Assembly: GCF_001592285.1 (NCBI RefSeq)
Contig: NZ_BCWQ01000011.1
Coordinates: forward strand, 62,001-126,000
Length of the DNA: 64,000 nt
Source: Hydrogenophaga pseudoflava NBRC 102511
GTDB lineage: Bacteria; Pseudomonadota; Gammaproteobacteria; Burkholderiales; Burkholderiaceae_C
Direction of reading: 5' to 3'
Both the position numbers and the translations under genes were made by a program. Positions 58,474 through 64,000 of this stretch are shown here, piece by piece (position 1 is the stretch's first letter; every line of letters starts with the position of its first letter). The notes under the pieces are model-generated. The model worked only from the letters and a program-made list of their open reading frames with translations, had not been told where the DNA came from and did not search any database.

Positions 58474-59399
58474 CGCGGGCGGCGCACGCCCACCGGCGCC
58501 TTCTCGCCCACCACGTCCACCACCCAGTCCACGAACACGCGCAGCTTCGCGCTCACGTACCGGTTCGGCGGGTACGCCAGGTACAGCGGCATCGGATCGA
58601 AGCGCCAGCCCTTGAACACGGGCACCAGCTCACCGCGGGCCGCGTGTTCATCGGCCATGTAGGTGGGCAGCGGCAGAACCCCCAGCCCGGCAAGGCCCGC
58701 CGCCAGATAGGCGTTGCCGTCGTCCAGCGCCAGCACATGGCGGCCCTGCACGGTGATGCGTTCGTCGTCCCCGCGCTGCAGGGTGTAGGGCGGCACGCGG
58801 CCGCTGCGCATGTTCACGAACCCCACGACGCGGTGGTGCGAGTTCTCCATGTCTTTGGGGTGTTCCGGCGTGCCGTGGCGCTGCAGATAAGCGGGCGCGG
58901 CGTAGGCGCCGATCTGCAGTTCGCCCACCCGGCGCGCGACCAGCGACGGGTCGGTGATGTCGCCCCCGCGGATCACACAGTCCACGCTGTCACCGATCAA
59001 ATCCACCATGCGGTCGCTCACGCCCATGTCGATCTGGATGTCGGGGTACATCGCATGGAAGCCCGGCAGCGCGGGCACCAGCACGAAGCGCGCGAGCGGG
59101 CTGGGCACGTCCACGCGGAGCCGGCCGCGGGGCGAGGTCTTGGCGCTGGAGAGGCTGGTCTCGGCATCGTCCAGCTCGGCCAGCAGACGCACCACACGCT
59201 CGTAGTAGGCCGCTCCGTCGGCCGTCACCTGCACCTTGCGCGTGGTGCGGTGGAGCAGCTTCACGCGCAGGTGCGCCTCAAGCTGCTGGATGAGCTGGGT
59301 CACGCTGGTCTTGTTCAGGCGCAGCGTTTCGGCCGCCTTGGTGAAGCTGCCGGCCTCCACCACACGCGCAAATGCCTGCATGGCATCGAATCGGTCCAT
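58401..59399 (-). CDS. LysR family regulator (AaeR/YafC-like group)
   Basis: 332 aa. N-terminal HTH MDRFDAMQAFARVVEAGSFTKAAETLRLNKTSVTQLIQQLEAHL, then a ligand domain with RGRLRVDVPSPLARFVLVPALPGF and CVIRGGDITDPSLVARRVG. An additional basic C-terminal tail of about 25 residues overlaps the dioxygenase gene. Divergent from the RidA gene, its likely target, with 130 bp between. The start at 59399 gives the standard N-terminus; an ATG at 59531 upstream is inside the intergenic region. Confidence 0.88.
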   Translation of the reverse strand: MDRFDAMQAFARVVEAGSFTKAAETLRLNKTSVTQLIQQLEAHLRVKLLHRTTRKVQVTADGAAYYERVVRLLAELDDAETSLSSAKTSPRGRLRVDVPSPLARFVLVPALPGFHAMYPDIQIDMGVSDRMVDLIGDSVDCVIRGGDITDPSLVARRVGELQIGAYAAPAYLQRHGTPEHPKDMENSHHRVVGFVNMRSGRVPPYTLQRGDDERITVQGRHVLALDDGNAYLAAGLAGLGVLPLPTYMADEHAARGELVPVFKGWRFDPMPLYLAYPPNRYVSAKLRVFVDWVVDVVGEKAPVGVRRPRQPAATAPKRKLEAATTPMNRSSW

Positions 59400-59529
59400 G
59401 GCGTTTCCCAGGGCCTCCGTGATTGTTCGGATTCCGCAAAAAGTGTTTGTGGTGGTGGCCGGTTGATGCGCGCGGGTGGCGTTCCTAGACTCCCCGACCT
59501 TCTCAACCATTGTTTCAGAAAGCCGATCC

Positions 59530-59925
59530 ATGACCAGCCCACGCGACGTTGTTTTCCCCGCCAGCCGCCAGGCCTTGTACGAGCAGAACCGCTACTCGCC
59601 CGCCATCCGCTCCAACGGTTTTCTGTTCGTCTCAGGCCAGGTGGGCAGCCGGCCAGACGGCTCGCCCGAGCACGATCTGCCCGCGCAGGTGCGCCTGGCG
59701 TTCCAGAACCTCAACAGCATCCTCGAAGCCGCAGGCTGCAGCTTCAAGGACGTCATCGACGTGACCGTATTCATGGTGAACCCGGAGCAGAACTTCGAGG
59801 CGGCGTGGCCCGTGGTGCAAGAGCACTGGGGCGAGGCCCCGCACCCCACACTCACCGGCATCGGCGTCACCTGGCTCTTTGGCTTCCAGTTCGAGATCAA
59901 GGTGATCGCAAAGCTGCCTTCATGA
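59530..59925 (+). CDS. RidA family enamine/imine deaminase
   Basis: 131 aa. NRYSPAIRSNGFLFVSGQVGSRPDGSPEHDL, FQNLNSILEAAGCSFKDVIDVTVFMVNP and GIGVTWLFGFQFEIKVIAKL match the RidA/YjgF trimer fold. The typical arginine that binds the carboxylate in archetypal RidA (R105 in IEIEAVA) is not obvious (FEIKVIA here), so this is a Rid-subfamily member with uncertain activity. Divergent from the LysR gene. Confidence 0.87.
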   Translation: MTSPRDVVFPASRQALYEQNRYSPAIRSNGFLFVSGQVGSRPDGSPEHDLPAQVRLAFQNLNSILEAAGCSFKDVIDVTVFMVNPEQNFEAAWPVVQEHWGEAPHPTLTGIGVTWLFGFQFEIKVIAKLPS

Positions 59926-59926
59926 A

Positions 59927-59947
59927 CCTGCGAAGCAGGCCCGTTTT
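59927..59947 (+). terminator. Possible intrinsic terminator after RidA
   Basis: CCTGC-GAA-GCAGG hairpin (59927-59939) begins 2 bp after the stop codon and is followed by CCCGTTTT. The stem is short, so efficiency is doubtful. The rest of 59948-60174 holds no gene I can support. Confidence 0.4.
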
Positions 59948-60174
59948 AGAGTGAGTTGATGAGGGTTCGCTTGCCCCATTGACTCACCCTCAACGGCAAG
60001 GGACTGACCGATTGGGGACCGTGGGATAGACCCATGATGGTCGATCCAACCCGTTCGGACAGCAAACCGCCACAGGCTGTCGGCTCCTTGGCGCTCAACG
60101 GGCCAGTGTCAGGCAAGATGCCCAGCTGCCCTCACATGTATGGCCCCCGTGTCCCCCAGCATCGTCCTCACCCC

Positions 60175-60405
60175 ATGAAGCGTCTGCCCTCTCTTTGCCC
60201 CATGTCCGCCCACTGGTTGTGGGCGCTTGGTCTCTGCGTGGGCCTCGCCGGTTGCGGCCCCGATACGGTGGGGGCGGCAGCCACGGCCGCCAAGCTGCAG
60301 GCCGACAGCGCAGAGCGCGCCCAGGCGCAGGCGGCCAAACTCAAACAGGACCTTGAAGCCGCCGTCAAGGCGAGAGAGGCATCGACCGCGGCGGCTGATC
60401 AGTAA
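60175..60405 (+). CDS. Small coiled-coil lipoprotein, unknown function
   Basis: 76 aa. Lipoprotein signal with lipobox VGLAGC (Cys near 25) and a helical Ala/Lys/Gln-rich tail (AATAAKLQADSAERAQAQAAKLKQDLEAAVKAREA), a probable coiled coil like Lpp-sized proteins. The frame is open upstream to 60034, but the lipoprotein signal starts at 60175. Followed after 11 bp by a small membrane protein. Confidence 0.6.
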   Translation: MKRLPSLCPMSAHWLWALGLCVGLAGCGPDTVGAAATAAKLQADSAERAQAQAAKLKQDLEAAVKAREASTAAADQ

Positions 60406-60416
60406 GCCGCACTCGC

Positions 60417-60650
60417 ATGCCACTTCGCGATGCCATCCGCCTTCTTGCCTGGGCCGTGCTTTGTGCGCCAGTTGCAGTCGCCATCACGGTTCTCGTCTGG
60501 CCATTCTGGGGCTGGTTCGAGTCTGTCACCGGGGTCGAGGCATTGGGTCATTCGGGGCCTGCACCCTGGTGTTACCTGGCCACGTACGTGGTGCTCATCG
60601 GCCTGCTGGTGACCCTGCGCCGTCGCTTGACGCAGCACGCCTCCAGCTAG
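60417..60650 (+). CDS. Small two-helix membrane protein, unknown function
   Basis: 77 aa. Helices LLAWAVLCAPVAVAITVLVWPFWGWF and CYLATYVVLIGLLVTL, with an Arg-rich C-terminus (RRRLTQHASS). No family recognised. Likely in one transcript with the lipoprotein gene. Confidence 0.55.
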   Translation: MPLRDAIRLLAWAVLCAPVAVAITVLVWPFWGWFESVTGVEALGHSGPAPWCYLATYVVLIGLLVTLRRRLTQHASS

Positions 60651-60670
60651 CCATTTGCGGCTTGGACCAC

Positions 60671-60745
60671 ATGGACAACCTCTTCTTCGCAGCGCTTGAA
60701 GTCGTGCTCATGCTGTTCAGCGCCATCTACGTGTTGGTGCCCTGA
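60671..60745 (+). CDS. Possible 24-residue membrane microprotein
   Basis: ATG-initiated frame of one hydrophobic helix, FFAALEVVLMLFSAIYVLV. No ribosome site is evident and its end overlaps the nitroreductase gene on the other strand. Included only because small single-helix proteins are often missed; it may be chance. Confidence 0.2.
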   Translation: MDNLFFAALEVVLMLFSAIYVLVP

Positions 60746-61323
60746 CTGGTTGGCGCCCCCAGCACCCCCGTGAACGCCTCCACCTCCGGCCGCGCCCGCC
60801 CCTGCGGCGCCCGCGTCGGGGTGCCCAGGCTGACGAAGCAGATTGCGTGCTCCCCCGGGCCCAGGCCGAACAGTTCGCGCACCGCCCGGGACTTCAAGCC
60901 CTTGCCCGAGGTCAGCGCCGACCCGTAGCCCAGCTCGGTGGCCATCAGCAGCAGGTTCTGCACCGCGCAGCCGGCCGAGAGGGTGCGCTCCAGCACGTCC
61001 ACCTCGGGGTCGCCGCGGTCGTCGTCCACCACCAGCAACAGCAGCTCGGGCGCGCGCTCGGCCTTCTCGCGCGCCTGCGCCTGCTGTTCGGCGGTGGCGT
61101 CGGGGTCGCGTTCGATCAGGGCCTGCGCCAGTGCGTCGCCCAGCCGCCCGCGCTGCGCTGTCGGGATGCGCACGAAGCGCCAGGGCAGCAGCTGGTTGTG
61201 GTCGGGTGCGGTGGCGGCGGCGGCCAGGCACTGGCGCAGCTGGTCTTCGGACGGGCCAGGCGCCACCAGGCGTTTGGGCAGCGTGGTGCGCCGCGTCTGC
61301 ATCAGCTCCAGCAAAGGGATCAT
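60727..61323 (-). CDS. Nitroreductase family oxidoreductase, YdjA-like
   Basis: 198 aa FMN enzyme. LLELMQTRRTTLPKRLVAPGPSEDQLRQCLAAAATAPDHNQLLPWRF is the YdjA-type FMN-binding start, with AGCAVQNLLLMATELGYGSALTSG later. NAD(P)H-dependent reduction of nitro or quinone compounds, substrate unknown. Its ATG overlaps the carbonic anhydrase stop (ATGA), so the two are co-translated as the tail of the nar operon. Confidence 0.88.
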   Translation of the reverse strand: MIPLLELMQTRRTTLPKRLVAPGPSEDQLRQCLAAAATAPDHNQLLPWRFVRIPTAQRGRLGDALAQALIERDPDATAEQQAQAREKAERAPELLLLVVDDDRGDPEVDVLERTLSAGCAVQNLLLMATELGYGSALTSGKGLKSRAVRELFGLGPGEHAICFVSLGTPTRAPQGRARPEVEAFTGVLGAPTSQGTNT

Positions 61324-61991
61324 TCAAGCACCTGTCCGTCGTGCTCCACATAGGGCAGGTAGGGGCCGGTGCCGCTGTGGTCCGACTCCGAGGCCGGCAC
61401 GAAGGCGCCGCGCACCGCATCGAACACATGCACCTCACCCTGTTCGATCACGTAGTGCCATCCGTGCAGCGTGAGGTGGCCGGCCTCGACGGCGCGGCGC
61501 ACCATGGGGTAGTCCATCAGGCGCATCAGCTGCAGCACCACGGCGCGCTGCTCGGTGCGGCACAGCGCCTCGGGGCTGGGCTGCACCGGCAGCAGGGCCT
61601 CGTCGGCCAGCCGCAGCCAGGCCTTGAGGGCCACCGCCTCTTCCGGTGCGCCTTCGTAGGCGGTGCGGATGGCGCCGCAGTGGCTGTGGCCGCAGACGAT
61701 GATGCGTTCGACCTTGAGGCCGAGCACCGCGAACTCGATCGCCGCCATCGTTCCATGCAGCCCGTGCGACTGGTCGTAGGGCGGCACGAAGGCGCCCACG
61801 TTGCGCACGATGAACAGGTCGCCCGGGGCGGCACCCGTCAGCAGGTAGGGCACCAGGCGCGAGTCGCTGCAACCGATGAACAGGGTCTTGGGGTGCTGGC
61901 CCTGCGCCACCAGGTCCTGAAAGCGCTGCTGGTGGCGGGGGAAGTAGTCCTCGTGGAAATCGCGCAGGCGCAGCAGGAGGTCGTCGGGCAT
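61320..61991 (-). CDS. Beta-carbonic anhydrase
   Basis: 223 aa zinc enzyme interconverting CO2 and bicarbonate. Zinc ligands Cys41 (GCSDSR), His102 and Cys105 (VCGHSHCGAIR), with the Asp43-Arg45 dyad. GLHGTMAAIEFAVLGL and FVRNVGAFVPPYD-type segments are standard. Follows the PpiC gene by 21 bp on the same strand and couples to the nitroreductase. Placement in a nitrate respiration operon is uncommon and may supply bicarbonate or buffer the pH; that is inference. Confidence 0.93.
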   Translation of the reverse strand: MPDDLLLRLRDFHEDYFPRHQQRFQDLVAQGQHPKTLFIGCSDSRLVPYLLTGAAPGDLFIVRNVGAFVPPYDQSHGLHGTMAAIEFAVLGLKVERIIVCGHSHCGAIRTAYEGAPEEAVALKAWLRLADEALLPVQPSPEALCRTEQRAVVLQLMRLMDYPMVRRAVEAGHLTLHGWHYVIEQGEVHVFDAVRGAFVPASESDHSGTGPYLPYVEHDGQVLE

Positions 61992-62012
61992 GGCGGTCTC
62001 CGGCTCAGCGCG

Positions 62013-62846
62013 TCACTGCACCAGGGGCGAGTCCGCACCTTCGAGTTCGATGCCTTCAACCTTGGCCTGCCCCACCAGCAGCCGCATGTACTGCCGCAGC
62101 GCGGTCGCGCGCGACTGGTGCTGCAGGCGCTGGCGGATCGCGTCGGCCACCTCTTCGTAGGCGGGCAGGGTGCCCTTCTTGCGGCCCAGCACCTCGATGA
62201 TGTGCAGGCCGAAGCGCGTGTGCACCAGGCGCGGGTGCACGCCCATGCCCCAGCGCGAGTCGCTCTGGAAGAACAGCTCGTTGGCCAGTTCGGGCGCGCA
62301 GTCTTCGGGCGTGACCCAGCCCAGGTCGCCGCCTTCGGCGCTGGACGGGCAGTTGGACAGCTCGGCCGCCAGCTGCTCGAAGCGGCCGGGCGGCACGTCC
62401 TTGCGGATCAGTTCCAGCAGCGCGGCTTCGGCGCGCTGCGTCAGCGCGTGCACGTTCACACCCGGCGTGACGGCGAACAGGATGTGCCGCACATGCAGTG
62501 CCTGGCCAACGATGAAGTGGTTCTTGTTGGCTTCGTAGTAGCGCTGGCACTCGTCGTCGGTCGGATCGGGCGAGACGACCTCGTCGTCGGTCATGGCCTC
62601 AATCACGTGGCGCTCGGCCTCGTTGAGCGTGGGCGCCACCAGCCCGCTGAAGCGGGGCAGCAGGCCCTGGTGCACCGCGCGCTGGCGCAGCAGCTCGGTG
62701 TAGGCGCGCTCGCGCAGGGTCTCGGCGTCCAGTGCCTCGCCCGGCTCGTGCAGCGCGATGCCGTTGATGCTGGCGGGCACGATCTGCATCTGGCCCGAGC
62801 AGGCGCAGTGCGCGCTGCCGCAGCCTTGGGAGGTGCTGTCGCTCAT
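62013..62846 (-). CDS. PpiC-type peptidyl-prolyl isomerase (NifM-like), nar-linked
   Basis: 277 aa. Cys-rich N-terminus (TSQGCGSAHCACSG), helical SurA-like middle and a parvulin domain with ALHVRHILFAVTPGVNVHAL, AAELSNCPSSAEGGDLGWVTPEDCAPELANELF and VHTRFGLHIIEVLGR. No signal peptide: cytosolic foldase probably for nitrate reductase maturation. The ATG at 62846 is chosen since AAGGA lies 6-10 bases before it; ATGs at 62852 and 62864 are alternatives. 20 bp after narI. Confidence 0.85.
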   Translation of the reverse strand: MSDSTSQGCGSAHCACSGQMQIVPASINGIALHEPGEALDAETLRERAYTELLRQRAVHQGLLPRFSGLVAPTLNEAERHVIEAMTDDEVVSPDPTDDECQRYYEANKNHFIVGQALHVRHILFAVTPGVNVHALTQRAEAALLELIRKDVPPGRFEQLAAELSNCPSSAEGGDLGWVTPEDCAPELANELFFQSDSRWGMGVHPRLVHTRFGLHIIEVLGRKKGTLPAYEEVADAIRQRLQHQSRATALRQYMRLLVGQAKVEGIELEGADSPLVQ

Positions 62847-62866
62847 GGTCATTCCTTGTTGCATGT

Positions 62867-63592
62867 TCAGCGACCCCGCTGGCTCAGGGGTTGCTGGGGC
62901 GTCATGCCGACGCGGCGGCTGCGCACCACCTGGTAGGGACGCGTGATGTAGGCCAGCGTGCCGAAGCCGCTCCACACGTGCACCAGGCGGGTGAACGGGA
63001 AGATCAGGAAGATGCTCATGCCCAGGAACATGTGGGCCTTGAACACCCAGCTGGCATCAGCGATCAGCTCGGCCGCGCCACCGCGGAAGGTGACGATGCG
63101 CTGCGCCCATTCGGCCAGCAGCATCATCATGCCGCCGTCCAGGTGCTGGGCAGACAGCGGGATGGTGGCCAGGCCCAGCGCGAACTGCGCCCACAGCAGC
63201 CACAGCAGCACGATGTCACTCGTCTTGCTGGTGGCGCGGATGCGCGCGTCCGACAGGCGCCGGTGCAGCAGCAGGCTCACGCCGATGAAGCCGAACAGGC
63301 CGAACAGGCCGCCCGAGACCATGGCCATGAGCTGCTTGGCGCCCGCGGTCATGAAGGGCTCGTACACCGCGTGCGGCGTGAGCATGCCCACCGTGTGGCC
63401 AAAGAACAGGAACAGGATGCCGACGTGGAACAGGTTGCTGCCCCAGCGCAGCTGTCCCTTGCGCAGCAGCTGCGAGGAATCGCTCTTCCAGCTGTACTGG
63501 TCGCGGTCGAAGCGGATCAGGCTGCCCAGCAAAAAGACAGTGAGCGCGATGTACGGATAGATGCCGAAGACGAAGTTGTGGAAGCCGTTCAT
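62867..63592 (-). CDS. narI: Respiratory nitrate reductase gamma subunit (cytochrome b)
   Basis: 241 aa. Five helices that anchor NarGH and carry two haems b, passing quinol electrons to NarH. FVFGIYPYIALTVFLLGSLIRFDRDQYSWKSDSSQLL and RWGSNLFHVGILFLFFGHTVGMLTP carry His ligands, and FKAHMFLGMSIFLIFPFTRLVHVWS supplies the second set. The ATG overlaps the narJ stop by 4 bases. Likely transcribed under an FNR/NarL promoter beyond the right edge. Confidence 0.96.
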   Translation of the reverse strand: MNGFHNFVFGIYPYIALTVFLLGSLIRFDRDQYSWKSDSSQLLRKGQLRWGSNLFHVGILFLFFGHTVGMLTPHAVYEPFMTAGAKQLMAMVSGGLFGLFGFIGVSLLLHRRLSDARIRATSKTSDIVLLWLLWAQFALGLATIPLSAQHLDGGMMMLLAEWAQRIVTFRGGAAELIADASWVFKAHMFLGMSIFLIFPFTRLVHVWSGFGTLAYITRPYQVVRSRRVGMTPQQPLSQRGR

Positions 63593-64000
63593 GCTGCGAC
63601 TCCTTGAGAAGCGTTGGATTTCTGGCGGACGATGTGGATGGGCTGTGCCTGGCCGGGCCGGTTCTGGCCGCGGGTGGCGCAGCCGTCGAAGGCCTCGGGT
63701 TCGGCCCAGGCCTCGTCGAGCGCCTCGTCGGCCTTGAAGGGCACGGCCTCGGCCTTCTGGCCGGCCAGCTCCAGCACGGCGGCGACGACGGCGGCGTAGG
63801 GGCTCTCGCGTTTGAGCAGGGCGCTGAAGATGGCGTTCAGGATGTGCGCCACCTCACCGAGGAAGGCCTTGGCCAGCGCGGGCGGCTGGGTGGAGGCGAA
63901 CTCCAGCACCACGCCCAGGTGGTCGGGCAGCTCCTCAGGGCCGAGGTAGAGGCCGGCCTTCTCGTAGGTCTGCACCAGGTCGATCATGGCCGGGCCGCGG
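63589..64000 (-). CDS. narJ: Nitrate reductase molybdenum-cofactor assembly chaperone, N-terminus cut
   Basis: Partial; continues beyond the right edge (the open frame reads RGPAM before MIDLVQTYEKAGLYL, so the methionine at 63987 is internal). Visible C-terminal region: PEELPDHLGVVLEFASTQPP, a helical stretch and a Pro/Gln-rich tail. NarJ is a cytosolic TorD-like chaperone that holds NarG until the molybdenum cofactor is inserted. It is translationally coupled to narI. Confidence 0.92.
   Translation of the reverse strand, partial: RGPAMIDLVQTYEKAGLYLGPEELPDHLGVVLEFASTQPPALAKAFLGEVAHILNAIFSALLKRESPYAAVVAAVLELAGQKAEAVPFKADEALDEAWAEPEAFDGCATRGQNRPGQAQPIHIVRQKSNASQGVAA

Overview
The window is GC-rich DNA (roughly two thirds G+C by eye) from a beta-proteobacterium, most likely a Comamonadaceae member close to Hydrogenophaga or Acidovorax. 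This is inferred from protein style (Bug/TctC binding proteins, short PutA, pilT-pilU beside yggS, nar genes with a PpiC-type isomerase) and from three copies of a REP-like double hairpin built around a CCCCC/GGGGG stem. It is ordinary chromosome: I see no rRNA, tRNA, insertion sequence, prophage or CRISPR array.

Layout. 1-7.3 kb: a cut AbrB-type membrane protein, a ChaN lipoprotein, a zinc-ribbon/SPFH pair, an omega-aminotransferase, purU, a GcvA-like LysR regulator and a small heat-shock protein. 7.4-15.1 kb: a GlcD-type flavoprotein, a very large multi-PAS histidine kinase translationally coupled to a single-domain response regulator, and an orphan biotin-carrier/carboxyltransferase fusion. 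15.2-18.8 kb: putA with its divergent Lrp-type regulator. 18.9-26.3 kb: DUF3617 protein, yggS, pilT-pilU, a hydroxyisobutyrate-dehydrogenase-like enzyme, and the conserved rsmI / yraN-diaA-dolP cluster. 26.4-31.9 kb: DUF502 protein, a large acyl-CoA synthetase/acetyltransferase, a Tat-exported intradiol dioxygenase, a YdjM-like hydrolase and a CopD-like protein. 32-39.7 kb: an AlgI/AlgJ-like O-acetylation pair, dinG, a Na+/Ca2+ exchanger and a patatin. 39.7-44 kb: two paralogous CACHE-PAS histidine kinases in tandem, both starting with TTG. 44.2-51.9 kb: a BCCT carrier, a DMT permease with a histidine-rich tail, a CorC-type protein, and small membrane and exported proteins. 52-60.7 kb: an ornithine-cyclodeaminase homologue, an exported glutathione peroxidase, a MarR regulator facing two Bug binding proteins and a sulfatase, a DODA-type dioxygenase, and a LysR/RidA divergent pair. 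60.7-64 kb: the end of a nitrate-reductase operon (narJ, narI) extended by a PpiC isomerase, a beta-carbonic anhydrase and a nitroreductase.

Physiology suggested: a respiratory, nitrate-using heterotroph that takes up organic acids, betaine-type solutes and amino acids, moves by type IV pili and senses small molecules with several membrane kinases. The most unusual signals are the REP-like elements (one lies in frame inside the proline-dehydrogenase barrel of putA, another forms the start region of the sulfatase gene), the twin TTG-started kinases, the internal PAS-PAS duplication, the His-rich DMT permease and the SPFH protein ending in a DNA-binding-type domain. I did not find a clearly new defence or biosynthetic system. 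All start sites are read by eye; alternatives are given where they matter.
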